64,000 nucleotides of DNA, from contig VXTZ01000014.1 in assembly GCA_009837205.1 (NCBI GenBank), positions 1 through 64,000 of the forward strand, given 5' to 3'. Below, piece after piece: positions 1-7,890 of this stretch. The position numbers were made by a program, and so were the translations under genes. The stretch is from Candidatus Dadabacteria bacterium (GTDB lineage Bacteria; Desulfobacterota_D; UBA1144; Nemesobacterales; Nemesobacteraceae). Every line of letters begins with the position of its first letter. Position 1 is the stretch's first letter. The notes beneath the pieces are model-generated. The model had not been told where the DNA came from and searched no databases. It was given only the letters and a program-made list of their open reading frames with translations.

Positions 1-110
1 GTTGTAAGATATATAAAGTTTCCCTTTTTGCAAGAACAAAAACCGAACTTGGCACCATATCCCTGTTCAATCCCCAGAATCCCGAGACCCAGACGGAGAA
101 CTCGTCCGAT

Positions 111-1013
111 TTATGTCTTCGCGTTAACTTCCGATATCCACTTTGTTATGGCATCTATCGAATCTTTGGGATTCTCTACGCAGTCGTGTTTCGCCCCCGG
201 TATATAGCGTAACGTCACATCTTCGTTGCCCGACTGATTCATTGTGTTCTTAAGTTCCTTGGGTTCCCACACATCAACGATGTCGTCATCTTCTCCGTGG
301 ATAAAGAGAACGGGAACCTTCACATTTTCTATAATTTCACAGGTTTTTGCATAGTAGGCCTGGGGTCCCCTCATATACCACCAAGTCCTGTAAGTAAACA
401 TCTCCCCGTCAACCGGGTTAAAAGAATCTCCCCAGGCTCTGTAGACGATAAATACCTGGTCGTTTTTCTTTTTCTCCGGATTCGGACCCAAAACCTCCCT
501 GGCTTTCAGATAAATATCATCATAGGATGGAATACTCCTGTTTTTCTCAAGTCTTCTTTGCTGTGAATACGGCAGAGAATAGGAACACCCTTCCAGTATA
601 AGGCCTTTTATCCCGAAAGAATCGGTCTGGGACGCATAGTAGACAGCCATGTTAGCCCCTAGACTGTAGCCCAGCATGAAAATGTTGCGAAACCCTTCTT
701 TTTGAAGAATATCCACCGATTCTTTCATCTCATGAATCGTGTCAGGAAAAATCCCCTCGCCCATTATCTGGCCCATAAACGCCATACGGGTATTTACAGA
801 AAGCGTGCTTATATTTTTTTCCCTGAGAAGAGGGGGAAGTCTAAGGGGGGTTCCTCTCGTGAGAAAATGCCCCAATACTCCGTAGAGATTTATTATTATG
901 GGAGATTCGTAAAGGTCTTCTTCCGACGCAAACTCAGGGGTGACAAGGAGAGAGTTCACCTCGAATCCGTCTTCAGTCTTATAGGTAAGGAGACTCTTCT
1001 GTTCGTTTCCCAT
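111..1013 (-). CDS. alpha/beta hydrolase family protein
   Basis: Serine hydrolase of the alpha/beta fold; substrate unknown. The nucleophile elbow reads GYSLGA, about residue 117 from the chosen start. An acid follows in HGEDDDIV and a histidine near the C-terminus in GAKHD, giving a complete Ser-Asp-His triad. No signal peptide is visible, so it is probably cytoplasmic. I chose the ATG at 1013: it gives 300 residues, the length of the upstream paralogue, and avoids overlapping that gene; a TTG at 1040 is the alternative. It lies 8 bp after the paralogue and shares its layout and an xxTWWY/F motif, so the pair looks like a tandem duplication in one transcript. Esterase, dienelactone hydrolase or a peptidase-like role are all possible. 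Confidence 0.8.
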   Translation of the reverse strand: MGNEQKSLLTYKTEDGFEVNSLLVTPEFASEEDLYESPIIINLYGVLGHFLTRGTPLRLPPLLREKNISTLSVNTRMAFMGQIMGEGIFPDTIHEMKESVDILQKEGFRNIFMLGYSLGANMAVYYASQTDSFGIKGLILEGCSYSLPYSQQRRLEKNRSIPSYDDIYLKAREVLGPNPEKKKNDQVFIVYRAWGDSFNPVDGEMFTYRTWWYMRGPQAYYAKTCEIIENVKVPVLFIHGEDDDIVDVWEPKELKNTMNQSGNEDVTLRYIPGAKHDCVENPKDSIDAITKWISEVNAKT

Positions 1014-1020
1014 CGCAGAA

Positions 1021-1923
1021 TCAGATGAATCTTCTGTCAAGCCATCTTATTATAATATCGCCCATTTCCTCTTCCTTTCCGTCGAGAGTATGGCCGGTAT
1101 TGAGATAATATGCGGAAACATCGTCATTTCCGTTATCTATGGCTATTTGTGCAAGATTATGGGTCTCATCGGGTTTTACGAATTCATCGTTCCATCCCTG
1201 CATGAGAAGAATCGGCAGTTTTATGTTCTTTATCTGCTCGTGGCTTTTTACGGCCCCCGCCTCCGGACCGGCGAGAAACCACCACGTCTTGTAAGTATAT
1301 ATTTCGGTGTGCTCCGGCCGGTAGGAATTTCCTCTGGCCCTGAAAATAAGAATCGTTCTATCCTGCTTTGAATCATGGGGATTATCGCCAAGTATCATCT
1401 TCGCTTCCTCGTATACCTCATCGTAGGAAGGCTGGCTTTCCCACTTATTCCATCTCCTTCTTATCGAGTCCGGGATAGAATAAGGAGTAGCGAGGGCAAT
1501 CACACCCTTTAGCAGCTCCGACTCGTCGGAATCCTGTTGGCCGCTTTTTACGGAGAGATACCTGAGAATCACTCCTCCACCCAGGCTGTAACCGGAAACA
1601 ATGATTTTCTCGTAACCGATTTCTCCCAAATATCTCACTACGCCGTCTATCTGCGAAATAGTGTCGTCCACTATTCCAAAGCCGAAGAAAAGCCCGAAAT
1701 TGGCCAGTCTGGTATTTATTGCAATAGACGAATAGCCTGCCTTGGCGAGGATCGGCGGTAAGAATCTCTGGCTTCCGTCAAGAAAGTTCCCCAAAAACCC
1801 ATGAACATGGATAATTATAGTCTTTCTTTTTTCGGAGTCGTTATTAAGCGCTCTGTAGTAGAGGGCGTTAACCTTTCCTTTCCCGACCGGTACGGAAATC
1901 AGTTCCTGCTCTACATATTTCAT
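1021..1923 (-). CDS. alpha/beta hydrolase family protein (paralogue of the next gene)
   Basis: 300-residue alpha/beta-fold hydrolase. An oxyanion-type HGFLGNF motif sits at residues 41-47, the nucleophile elbow GYSLGGG has Ser113, an acid lies in QGWNDEFV, and a histidine in NTGHT. It is the first gene of a two-gene unit with the similar hydrolase downstream. The start is an ATG at 1923; I see no good Shine-Dalgarno sequence before it. The natural substrate cannot be inferred from the sequence, and no neighbouring pathway gene points to one. No transmembrane segment or lipoprotein signal is evident. Confidence 0.8.
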   Translation of the reverse strand: MKYVEQELISVPVGKGKVNALYYRALNNDSEKRKTIIIHVHGFLGNFLDGSQRFLPPILAKAGYSSIAINTRLANFGLFFGFGIVDDTISQIDGVVRYLGEIGYEKIIVSGYSLGGGVILRYLSVKSGQQDSDESELLKGVIALATPYSIPDSIRRRWNKWESQPSYDEVYEEAKMILGDNPHDSKQDRTILIFRARGNSYRPEHTEIYTYKTWWFLAGPEAGAVKSHEQIKNIKLPILLMQGWNDEFVKPDETHNLAQIAIDNGNDDVSAYYLNTGHTLDGKEEEMGDIIIRWLDRRFI

Positions 1924-2065
1924 TATTAGACACGGTTTTTTTAAGAAGTACTGATATTATAAAAGTCCTGCGGGCAAGTCAATAGCGGTGGCAATGAACT
2001 CCGATGATTGGTAAGAGCCTTAGCACTCGGAGATACCTCGAATCGTTTGCCTGAAATCGGTAAAT

Positions 2066-2302
2066 TCAGCAATCCGCAGTTTCCATTGTGACTGAATCAG
2101 GGTTCCGCATCAGAAAATCAGCTTTTTTCTTTGCCTCCGCCCAGTCCGGAGCCTCTCCAATCTTTACGAGCGTGTTTTTTGTGGTGGCTTTGAGGAAAAG
2201 ATGCCCCGTTTTCTTACTCCAGAAAATCTGCCAGTTATCCCCTTGGAAGTCTCTTAGCCATCCGAAAGGGAAAAATCCAGAATAATCACTGCTGGACTTC
2301 AT
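2066..2302 (-). CDS. small hypothetical protein (78 residues)
   Basis: I do not recognise this family. The protein is soluble, rich in aromatic residues in its first half (FFPFGWLRDF, then NWQIFW), and has a Lys/Ala-rich helix in the second half, ending in Cys. A GGGGAG Shine-Dalgarno-like stretch about nine bases before the ATG supports translation on the minus strand. The opposite-strand reading frame over the same bases lacks such a site. It stands alone between the hydrolase pair and nth. The case for a real gene rests on the ribosome site and a protein-like composition only. Confidence 0.55.
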   Translation of the reverse strand: MKSSSDYSGFFPFGWLRDFQGDNWQIFWSKKTGHLFLKATTKNTLVKIGEAPDWAEAKKKADFLMRNPDSVTMETADC

Positions 2303-2411
2303 GTGTTTTTTCTCCCCCTGCGTTCCGTAATTATTTTGAAAACCGGGTGGAAATACCCGGCGGTTTTGCGCACAAAGCGCTTTCCAAAAACCTCTTTAAC
2401 GCTAACAGCTC

Positions 2412-3062
2412 TCACGATGCGTAAAGCTCCTCGAAATACAGGCATACATGGGATATTCCGCACTTCGAACATACGGGCTTTCTAGCCTTGCAGACATTTC
2501 TCCCGTGATCGCCCAGGGAATTTGAAAAAAATGTCCAGTCTTTTTCCGGAATGCACTTTCTAAGATCAAATTCAATCTTAACGGGATCGGAATTCGAGGT
2601 AAGACCAAGTCGGCGGCTTAACCTCATTATATGGGTGTCAACTATTATTCCGGGTTTTCTGAAATAATTGCCGATTACAACATTTGCCGTCTTCCTTCCG
2701 ACTCCCGGAAGTTTGACTAGCTTTTCCATCTCACAAGGGACTTCCCCCTCGTGTTTTTCTATTATCTCCCTGGAACAGTTTATTATCGCTTTTGCCTTAT
2801 TTCTGTAAAAACCCGTTGATCTCACATCGTTTTGGAGTTCTTCCTCTGATGCACAGGAAAATGCCCCTAGGTCCGGGTACTTCTTGAAAAGTCCCGGGGT
2901 TATCATATTTACTCGTTTATCCGTACACTGGGCGGAGAGAATAGATCCGACCAGAAGCTCCGATGCGTTCTTAAAAGCTAGATGACATTTTGCGTCCGGA
3001 TAGGTTTTCTTCAGAAACTGAAGAATCTTCCGTGCTTTCTTTTTTACATCTTGGGTATTCAT
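2412..3062 (-). CDS. nth: endonuclease III, DNA glycosylase/AP lyase
   Basis: Base-excision repair enzyme that removes oxidised pyrimidines and cleaves the abasic site. Counting from the ATG at 3062 it has 216 residues, close to the family norm. The helix-hairpin-helix LPGVGRKTA places the catalytic lysine at 124, and VDTH gives the catalytic aspartate at 142. The [4Fe-4S] cluster ligands are C191, C198, C201 and C207 (C-x6-C-x2-C-x5-C), all present. A TTG twelve bases upstream is an alternative start. The gene appears monocistronic. Confidence 0.95.
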   Translation of the reverse strand: MNTQDVKKKARKILQFLKKTYPDAKCHLAFKNASELLVGSILSAQCTDKRVNMITPGLFKKYPDLGAFSCASEEELQNDVRSTGFYRNKAKAIINCSREIIEKHEGEVPCEMEKLVKLPGVGRKTANVVIGNYFRKPGIIVDTHIMRLSRRLGLTSNSDPVKIEFDLRKCIPEKDWTFFSNSLGDHGRNVCKARKPVCSKCGISHVCLYFEELYAS

Positions 3063-3194
3063 CCTGAATAACAAAATATATACGTGAAACTTTTTAAGCT
3101 ACAAGCTGATGCAGTCTGAAGGGTAAGGGAGTCTCTTTTTAGCTTTTTCCACACTGCCATCTTGTCCGCATAAAAGTGCTTTCTCGAAGACATA

Positions 3195-3233
3195 AAAAAA
3201 GGGGGAAATGAAGCTCTCAAGTCCCCCTTTTTT
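3195..3233 (-). terminator. Rho-independent terminator after the ferredoxin gene
   Basis: An A6G5 block and a matching C5T6 block form an 11-12 bp stem around a loop of about 15 bases. Read on the minus strand, the stem ends in a run of T, as expected for termination of the ferredoxin transcript, whose stop codon is about 27 bp upstream. The symmetric A/T tails could let it act in both directions. Confidence 0.75.
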
Positions 3234-3260
3234 CTCTTCAAAATACGTTCTTACTGAATT

Positions 3261-3527
3261 TTAGTCATTTCTGGCCGGTTCAAGACCCTCTTTGCCCTCG
3301 AAAAAGTCTTTGTTTATGTCAATGAACTTCTGCCATTTCTCGGGCAATTCATCTTCGTGAAATATGGCATCCACCGGACAGGGGTCTACGCACGCTCCGC
3401 AATCTATACATTCATCAGGATGTATGATCAGCTGATCATCTCCCTCATATATGCAATCGACCGGGCACGCTTCAACACAAGCCTTGTCCTTCACTCCGAT
3501 ACATGGTTCGGCAATTATGTATGCCAT
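3261..3527 (-). CDS. ferredoxin family protein, two iron-sulfur clusters
   Basis: Small acidic electron carrier of 88 residues with the layout of the bacterial seven-iron ferredoxins. The first cysteine group is C9, C17, C21 and C25 with a seven-residue gap (CIGVKDKAC) typical of a [3Fe-4S]-containing site. The second, C40-x2-C43-x2-C46-x3-C50-P, is a [4Fe-4S] motif. The acidic C-terminal extension is usual for this family. The gene has GGAGG before the ATG and its own downstream hairpin terminator. The redox partner is not shown by the neighbours. Confidence 0.9.
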   Translation of the reverse strand: MAYIIAEPCIGVKDKACVEACPVDCIYEGDDQLIIHPDECIDCGACVDPCPVDAIFHEDELPEKWQKFIDINKDFFEGKEGLEPARND

Positions 3528-3633
3528 CTTTGAACCCTCCGAATTGGCACGCTACTACTTTACTAACTTATCATTTCTATACTAACTAAAGCACTTTCAA
3601 ATAAAAGGCGTCCGGACAACTGACCCTTTATAT

Positions 3634-3972
3634 TCATTCTCCTTCCTGAGAAGGTTCCAAAGGTTCTTCAACAGGCGGAGAGGTTTCTTCAAACATTTCA
3701 ATCGGCGATTTCTCCACCACCGAACCCGATATTGATTTTACGGAAGTGTAACCGAGAAAAAGCGAGGTAATTACGAATATGAGCCCAAAGAGCCTGGTCA
3801 TCTTCACAAGAAAAGGCATTGCACCGCTCGAACCAAAGAGCGACTCCGAACTTCCGCCTCCAAACATTGAACCTATGTCCGCGGACTTGCTCGGCTGAAG
3901 CAGTATGATCAGTACAAGAAGGATGCTGACAACAATATGAATAATTTTCACCGACGGTATTAAGAACTCCAA
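3634..3972 (-). CDS. secG: preprotein translocase subunit SecG
   Basis: Inner-membrane accessory subunit of the SecYEG protein export channel. The 112 residues show two hydrophobic segments (about 8-24 and 55-75) separated by the conserved loop with GSMFGGGSSESLFG, the SecG signature. A Pro/Glu-rich tail follows, slightly longer than in many homologues. The ATG lies 3 bp after the tpiA stop codon, so the two are almost certainly co-transcribed, a common tpiA-secG arrangement. Confidence 0.92.
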   Translation of the reverse strand: MEFLIPSVKIIHIVVSILLVLIILLQPSKSADIGSMFGGGSSESLFGSSGAMPFLVKMTRLFGLIFVITSLFLGYTSVKSISGSVVEKSPIEMFEETSPPVEEPLEPSQEGE

Positions 3973-3975
3973 TTT

Positions 3976-4770
3976 CTAACCCCCCACGGACTTTATTATT
4001 CTAAAAAAAGAGTCAGCTGAAAGACTTGCTCCTCCAACCAGAACCCCGTCAACTTCATCAACAGACATTATCTCTTCTATATTACCCGTTTTGACGCTTC
4101 CGCCATATAAAATTTTCACACTACCGCCTAAATCGGGGAACATCTCGGTTAAAAGCTCCCGTATATATCCGTGAACCTCAGCTATTTCCGAAGAAGTGGC
4201 ATTTTTCCCCGTTCCTATGGCCCAAACCGGCTCGTATGCTATGACGATATCTGAAATCCGTTCCTCGTCCAGATCATGCAGCGCATTTTCTATCTGGGTC
4301 TTTGTCGGCGAGAAAAGCAGTTCTTTTCTCGACGAAATGTCTTCACTTCCACGGATTGCTTCTTCCCTCTGGACTTCGGTTTCTCCCACGCAGAGAATTA
4401 TTTTCAACCCGCAGGAGATTGATAGCAGAAGTTTTTCACGGATTTGTTCATCAGTTTCCCCGAGGATGTGCCTTCTCTCCGAATGGCCAATAATAACCCA
4501 ATTGCATCCGGCGTCTAAAAGCATCGGCGCGGAAATCTCACCAGTGAACGCCCCGCTTATCCTGCCGAAAACGTTTTGAGCCCCAAGATCTATGTTTGAA
4601 CCCGAGATGCGTCTCCCTACCACGTCGAGAACCGTATAGGGAGGCACAAGCACTACCTGACATGCGTCGTAGTCTTCTCCAAGCAGGCTGACTATTGCAC
4701 CGGATAACTCCAGTGCTTCCTCCCGAAGCAAATTCATTTTCCAGTTTCCAACGACAAGCTTTTTATCCAT
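3976..4770 (-). CDS. tpiA: triosephosphate isomerase
   Basis: Glycolytic enzyme interconverting dihydroxyacetone phosphate and glyceraldehyde 3-phosphate. The 264-residue length is slightly above the usual 250. Active-site residues are all visible: K11 in GNWKMN, H96 in IIGHSERR and E180 in AYEPVWAIGTG; the phosphate-binding ILYGGSV is near the C-terminus. It is the first gene of a two-gene unit with secG. The foreign HNH cassette ends about 100 bp upstream, so the insertion may have separated tpiA from an original upstream promoter or neighbour. Confidence 0.97.
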   Translation of the reverse strand: MDKKLVVGNWKMNLLREEALELSGAIVSLLGEDYDACQVVLVPPYTVLDVVGRRISGSNIDLGAQNVFGRISGAFTGEISAPMLLDAGCNWVIIGHSERRHILGETDEQIREKLLLSISCGLKIILCVGETEVQREEAIRGSEDISSRKELLFSPTKTQIENALHDLDEERISDIVIAYEPVWAIGTGKNATSSEIAEVHGYIRELLTEMFPDLGGSVKILYGGSVKTGNIEEIMSVDEVDGVLVGGASLSADSFFRIIKSVGG

Positions 4771-4867
4771 TTAATACCCCGTGACGAAAATTTCTCTTAT
4801 CCAGAAAAAGCGAGAAAGCTACTTCCCGATCACAAGTAATGCAAGCTTTTCTCTCTCCAAAGAATAC

Positions 4868-4884
4868 TGTATTTACTCACCCAC
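4868..4884 (+). repeat. left terminal inverted repeat of the HNH cassette
   Basis: TGTATTTACTCACCCAC, matching the right repeat at 15 of 17 positions in inverted orientation. It is preceded directly by AATAC. An 8-bp inverted repeat (ATCAGTTC at 4891-4898, GAACTGAT at 4923-4930) follows just inside it. Confidence 0.5.
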
Positions 4885-5004
4885 CCATAAATCAGTTCCG
4901 TGTTCTCCATCATCATGGCTTTGAACTGATAAACTTTTTCCCTGAGTTCAGTATTTTCTCTTAGGCCTACAATCTTATTTACAGTAAACTACCGGCAGGA
5001 AAAC

Positions 5005-5616
5005 TCATCTGGAAAATTTTCGTTCAAGTGTTTCTTTGTAGTTCCGGTGATCTTCCAAGAAGCGGTCCCTGAATTCTTCATCGTTTATAGAACTTGCGTG
5101 CACTTCTCCAGACTGCGCTCCTTTCTCTATGTTGTGACCATCATGAAGTACTTGCAGATTGTCCAAATCATTATAGATGGCAAGTTGTTCTTCTCGTGGG
5201 AGATCGTAGATTTCCGGATAGGATTCCACAATCTTGTTAAACGGCATGCGGTGATCTATGTCAAAATCCGCAGGATCAGAAGAAGTAAAGCCCGTGTGGG
5301 GATCTACCCAATTGCCGCTGAGAATCTTTCCTGAAGAATCTTTTTCAACCGGAACCTGAGAATGCTGTTCCAACAACCAATCCCGCGTGCTCTGTCCAGT
5401 ATCCCCAACCTCGGTCCAGTACATCTCTTCACGAAAGGCGGTGTAATCCAAAGCGGATGAAGACAATCCGTTGTCAAGCTGTCCCGATTTCGGAGGGGTA
5501 GTCTCATCTGCTACCTCCCCCGTATCTGAATCGTCCAACAAGACGCTACCGGCTTCCCAGAGATCAACCAGATCGTCAATCACGGGAAGCTCGCGAAGAA
5601 AATCCCAAAGGCCCAT
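5005..5616 (-). CDS. HNH-family nuclease, toxin- or effector-like
   Basis: 203-residue protein with an HNH/GmrSD-type nuclease fold in its second half. FDIDHRMPF gives the catalytic D121-H122, followed by N153-L-Q and H161-N162-x2-K165 in the LDNLQ...HNIEKG segment; G101-NWVDPHTG is the usual lead-in turn. The first 50 residues are a separate acidic, amphipathic region (MGLWDFLREL...DLWEAG) that may dock onto a partner. No signal peptide. It starts 18 bp after the Gly-rich membrane peptide gene, so translation is probably coupled. No immunity gene is visible, which suits a defence effector or an exported toxin as well as a housekeeping nuclease. The substrate is unknown. Confidence 0.72.
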   Translation of the reverse strand: MGLWDFLRELPVIDDLVDLWEAGSVLLDDSDTGEVADETTPPKSGQLDNGLSSSALDYTAFREEMYWTEVGDTGQSTRDWLLEQHSQVPVEKDSSGKILSGNWVDPHTGFTSSDPADFDIDHRMPFNKIVESYPEIYDLPREEQLAIYNDLDNLQVLHDGHNIEKGAQSGEVHASSINDEEFRDRFLEDHRNYKETLERKFSR

Positions 5617-5634
5617 AACCAGTTTCCCCCAAGT

Positions 5635-5949
5635 CTATTTTTTCCAGATATGATCGTAAAGTTTTTTCGCGCCATAGCCTCCGGCAACCCCTATTCCAGC
5701 AAGCACTATAACTCCTCCGGCTACTCCAAATCCCCCAGCAGCTAAGGCTCCCCCTCCAAGCCAAGCCAGAGTCGCATTCGTAGCCGCCGCACCGCTCAGA
5801 GTTGAGATCGCCGTGCCGGTGCTCGCAGCGCCAAATGTACTCACTAATCCTGTAGTCGCTCCAACTGCGCCAGCAGTTCCGGCACCTTTTGCCAAAATTC
5901 TACCCACAGGTCTAGCCAATGCTTTGCTCTTTCTGCCATGCTTGTTCAT
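5635..5949 (-). CDS. Gly/Ala-rich hydrophobic small protein, probable membrane partner of the HNH nuclease
   Basis: 104 residues: a basic N-terminus (KHGRKSKALARP), then a long Gly/Ala/Thr-rich apolar stretch (about 22-94) with glycine-zipper spacing and an AATNAT-LAWLGGG core, ending in a basic tail. This core resembles a motif I recall from bacterial proteins predicted to insert in membranes, but I cannot name the family. Translation is well supported: AGGAGG lies eight bases before the ATG. It is the first gene of the cassette and sits 18 bp before the HNH gene. A pore-forming, delivery or membrane-anchor role for the nuclease is an inference from composition and pairing. Confidence 0.7.
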   Translation of the reverse strand: MNKHGRKSKALARPVGRILAKGAGTAGAVGATTGLVSTFGAASTGTAISTLSGAAATNATLAWLGGGALAAGGFGVAGGVIVLAGIGVAGGYGAKKLYDHIWKK

Positions 5950-6093
5950 AAGTATCTCCTCCTTTTAAGGCAACCTGTCCCGCTTATCGTGGCGTTTGCT
6001 CTTCATCCTTGTCTTTTTGGTTTTCCTTTACTCCCCAATCATAATTTTACCCCTTCGTTGTATCCGTTTGCATATCCTTCCAACATAACTCTT

Positions 6094-6124
6094 CATCCTC
6101 GTAAAATACATTTTTACGGGGATG
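6094..6124. repeat. 13-bp stem hairpin just inside the right end of the cassette
   Basis: The arms CATCCTCGTAAAA and TTTTACGGGGATG pair over 13 positions (one G-T) around the loop TACAT. It directly adjoins the right inverted repeat. Read on the minus strand it follows the aminotransferase gene but has no T-run after the stem, so it is a poor intrinsic terminator. A transposon-end structure or RNA-processing hairpin is as likely. Confidence 0.6.
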
Positions 6125-6140
6125 GGGGTGAGTAATTACA
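6124..6140 (-). repeat. right terminal inverted repeat of the HNH cassette
   Basis: Read inward on the minus strand it is TGTAATTACTCACCCCC, an inverted copy of the left repeat with two mismatches. One A and then AATAC follow outside it; AATAC is also found directly outside the left repeat. Confidence 0.5.
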
Positions 6141-6146
6141 AAATAC

Positions 6147-7286
6147 CTAACCCAAAAATTCACCCAGCCTTCTTATTCCCTCCCGTATGGAGTCAACCGA
6201 CGTCGTATAGGAAAACCTGAGATAATCCCTTCCCCTGTCGCTGAAATCTATTCCGGGAGTTACGCCCACGTGGCAGTTCTCAAGAATATCAAATGCGAGG
6301 CTCCAGGAGTCTCGGCTCCATCGAGAGGAATTCACGAAAACGTAGAACGCCCCCTTGGGCTCAACCGAAATATCAAATCCAACCGAGGAAAGCCCTTTTA
6401 TCATCTCCTTCCTTCTTCTGTCAAACTCAGTCACCATAGCCTCGCTTCGCCCACCCCTCTTCACTTCCTCAATAGCGGCAACTCCTGCTTTCTGAACAAA
6501 AGATCCGGCGGAAATAAAGAGATTCTGCTGAAGCTTCTGCACGTACCTTACAAGGTCTTCCGGAACTATCATGTAACCGAGGCGCCAGCCTGTCATGGAG
6601 TAGAATTTGGCGAAGCCGTTTATCGCTATGGCGTTTTCAGTGAATTCCAGAATGGAGTTAACGCACGCGCCATAGACAAGACCGTGGTAGATTTCATCTG
6701 AAATCACAAAAAGACCCATCTCGGACAGTTCCCGGAGAACTTCTCTGTCCATAACCGCCCCGGTGGGATTCGCGGGAGAATTTACCAGGATAGCCTTTGT
6801 CTTTTTGCCGATATTCTTTCTGATTTCCGCAGGGTCAACCTGATAACCGTCCCTTTCGTAAACAGGTATTTTCTTTGCGACTCCTCTCGCAACGCTTATT
6901 ATCTGCGGATAACACGCGTAATGCGGATCCGTTATCAATATTTCATCCCCGGGGTTAAGAACGGTCAGCATTGCCAGCAAGAGCGCCGGGGAGCTGCCTA
7001 TAGTTATTATTACCCTTTTATACCCCACTTCTATTCCATAAGTACGGCTGTAATCCTCCGCAACGCTCTGGCGGAGCTCATCAATCCCAAGACTGCTTGT
7101 GTACTTCGTGTAACCTTTTTCTATCCATTTCGCGGCGGCCGAACATATTTCATCGGGAGTATTGAAATCAGGTTCTCCAACCTCGAAATGTATCACGTCT
7201 CGACCTTCATCCTCAAGGCGCTTTGCCCTCTCGAGGATGTCCATTACGTAGAAAGGTTCTATGTTTTTAACCAAATCTGAAATCAT
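6147..7286 (-). CDS. PLP-dependent class I aminotransferase, aspartate aminotransferase family
   Basis: Fold-type I aminotransferase of 379 residues. The cofactor lysine is K227 in NGFAKFYSMTGWRLGY; N173 in PANPTG and D197/Y200 in SDEIY contact the PLP ring; a terminal Arg lies in DYLRFSYTTS. This subgroup commonly acts on aspartate, alanine or aromatic amino acids, and the sequence does not settle which. It is followed 6 bp later by the right end of the foreign cassette, so its natural terminator may have been displaced. def lies 38 bp upstream on the same strand. Confidence 0.92.
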   Translation of the reverse strand: MISDLVKNIEPFYVMDILERAKRLEDEGRDVIHFEVGEPDFNTPDEICSAAAKWIEKGYTKYTSSLGIDELRQSVAEDYSRTYGIEVGYKRVIITIGSSPALLLAMLTVLNPGDEILITDPHYACYPQIISVARGVAKKIPVYERDGYQVDPAEIRKNIGKKTKAILVNSPANPTGAVMDREVLRELSEMGLFVISDEIYHGLVYGACVNSILEFTENAIAINGFAKFYSMTGWRLGYMIVPEDLVRYVQKLQQNLFISAGSFVQKAGVAAIEEVKRGGRSEAMVTEFDRRRKEMIKGLSSVGFDISVEPKGAFYVFVNSSRWSRDSWSLAFDILENCHVGVTPGIDFSDRGRDYLRFSYTTSVDSIREGIRRLGEFLG

Positions 7287-7324
7287 GTTGTGAAATCGCT
7301 CTTGGAATCAAGCAAAACAAAAAA

Positions 7325-7840
7325 TTAATCCTGTGTGGAGGCGAACCGCTGGTTGATCTGTTTTACAAGAAGTTCTCTTTTAAGTCGTCTTAGCCTGTCA
7401 AAAAACAATATACCATTAAGATGGTCAATTTCATGCTGAAGTACCCTTGACAACATTCCGTCCGCATCAATCGTGAAACGCTTTCCTTTTCTATTGAGGG
7501 CAGATACACGAACGCGGTTTTTTCTTCTTACGTCCGCAAAAAATCCAGGTACACTGAGACAACCTTCCTCTCCCACTTGGAATCCTTGAGAGGAAACAAT
7601 CTCGGGATTTATAAGCTCGTAGAACTCCCTTTCTTCACTCTCAGGTAAAGGTACATCAACTACCAGGGCCCGGATATTCCTACCGACCTGTGGAGCCGCA
7701 AGTCCGACGCCATCTGCATCGTGGAGCGTCTCCGTCATATCATCCAAAAGACGTTCAAGGTCCTCACCTAGCTCCTCCACGGGCAGGGATTTTCTCTTTA
7801 ACTCAGGGGCGGGATAAACAAGGATATCAAGCAAAGGCAT
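7325..7840 (-). CDS. def: peptide deformylase
   Basis: Removes the formyl group from the N-terminal methionine of new proteins in the cytoplasm, using Fe2+ or a similar metal. All three signature motifs are intact: GVGLAAPQVG (44-53), EGCLS with metal ligand C94, and QHEIDH with ligands H136 and H140 and catalytic E137. The 171-residue length is normal. The usual partner fmt is not beside it; instead it lies between a HU/IHF gene and an aminotransferase on the same strand. Confidence 0.96.
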   Translation of the reverse strand: MPLLDILVYPAPELKRKSLPVEELGEDLERLLDDMTETLHDADGVGLAAPQVGRNIRALVVDVPLPESEEREFYELINPEIVSSQGFQVGEEGCLSVPGFFADVRRKNRVRVSALNRKGKRFTIDADGMLSRVLQHEIDHLNGILFFDRLRRLKRELLVKQINQRFASTQD

Positions 7841-7890
7841 CTGCGACGCTTATAATAGAAGGGTTGTTAGCAGACCTACGCCGTGGTCTG

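Larger units (their letters stand above)
4868..6141. mobile_element. putative non-autonomous mobile cassette carrying an HNH nuclease gene pair
   Basis: A 1.27-kb segment between tpiA and the aminotransferase gene. Its ends carry an imperfect inverted repeat (TGTATTTACTCACCCAC at the left; TGTAATTACTCACCCCC read inward at the right; 15 of 17 identical). AATAC lies directly outside the left end and again one base outside the right end, a possible 5-bp target duplication. The right end is 6 bp past the aminotransferase stop codon. No transposase is encoded, so movement would need one in trans. The TGT...ACA termini and 5-bp duplication recall Tn7-type ends, but I see no internal binding-site repeats that would prove it. 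The boundaries are inferred by eye. Confidence 0.5.

Noticed and set aside
1-110. Start of another minus-strand gene running off the left end
   Set aside because: Two frames are open to the edge, but neither has a start codon with a ribosome site or a recognisable motif.
2020-2028. TTAGCACTC, identical to one arm of the CIRCE heat-shock operator
   Set aside because: The second arm GAGTGCTAA is absent at the required 9-base spacing, and the adjacent genes are not heat-shock genes.
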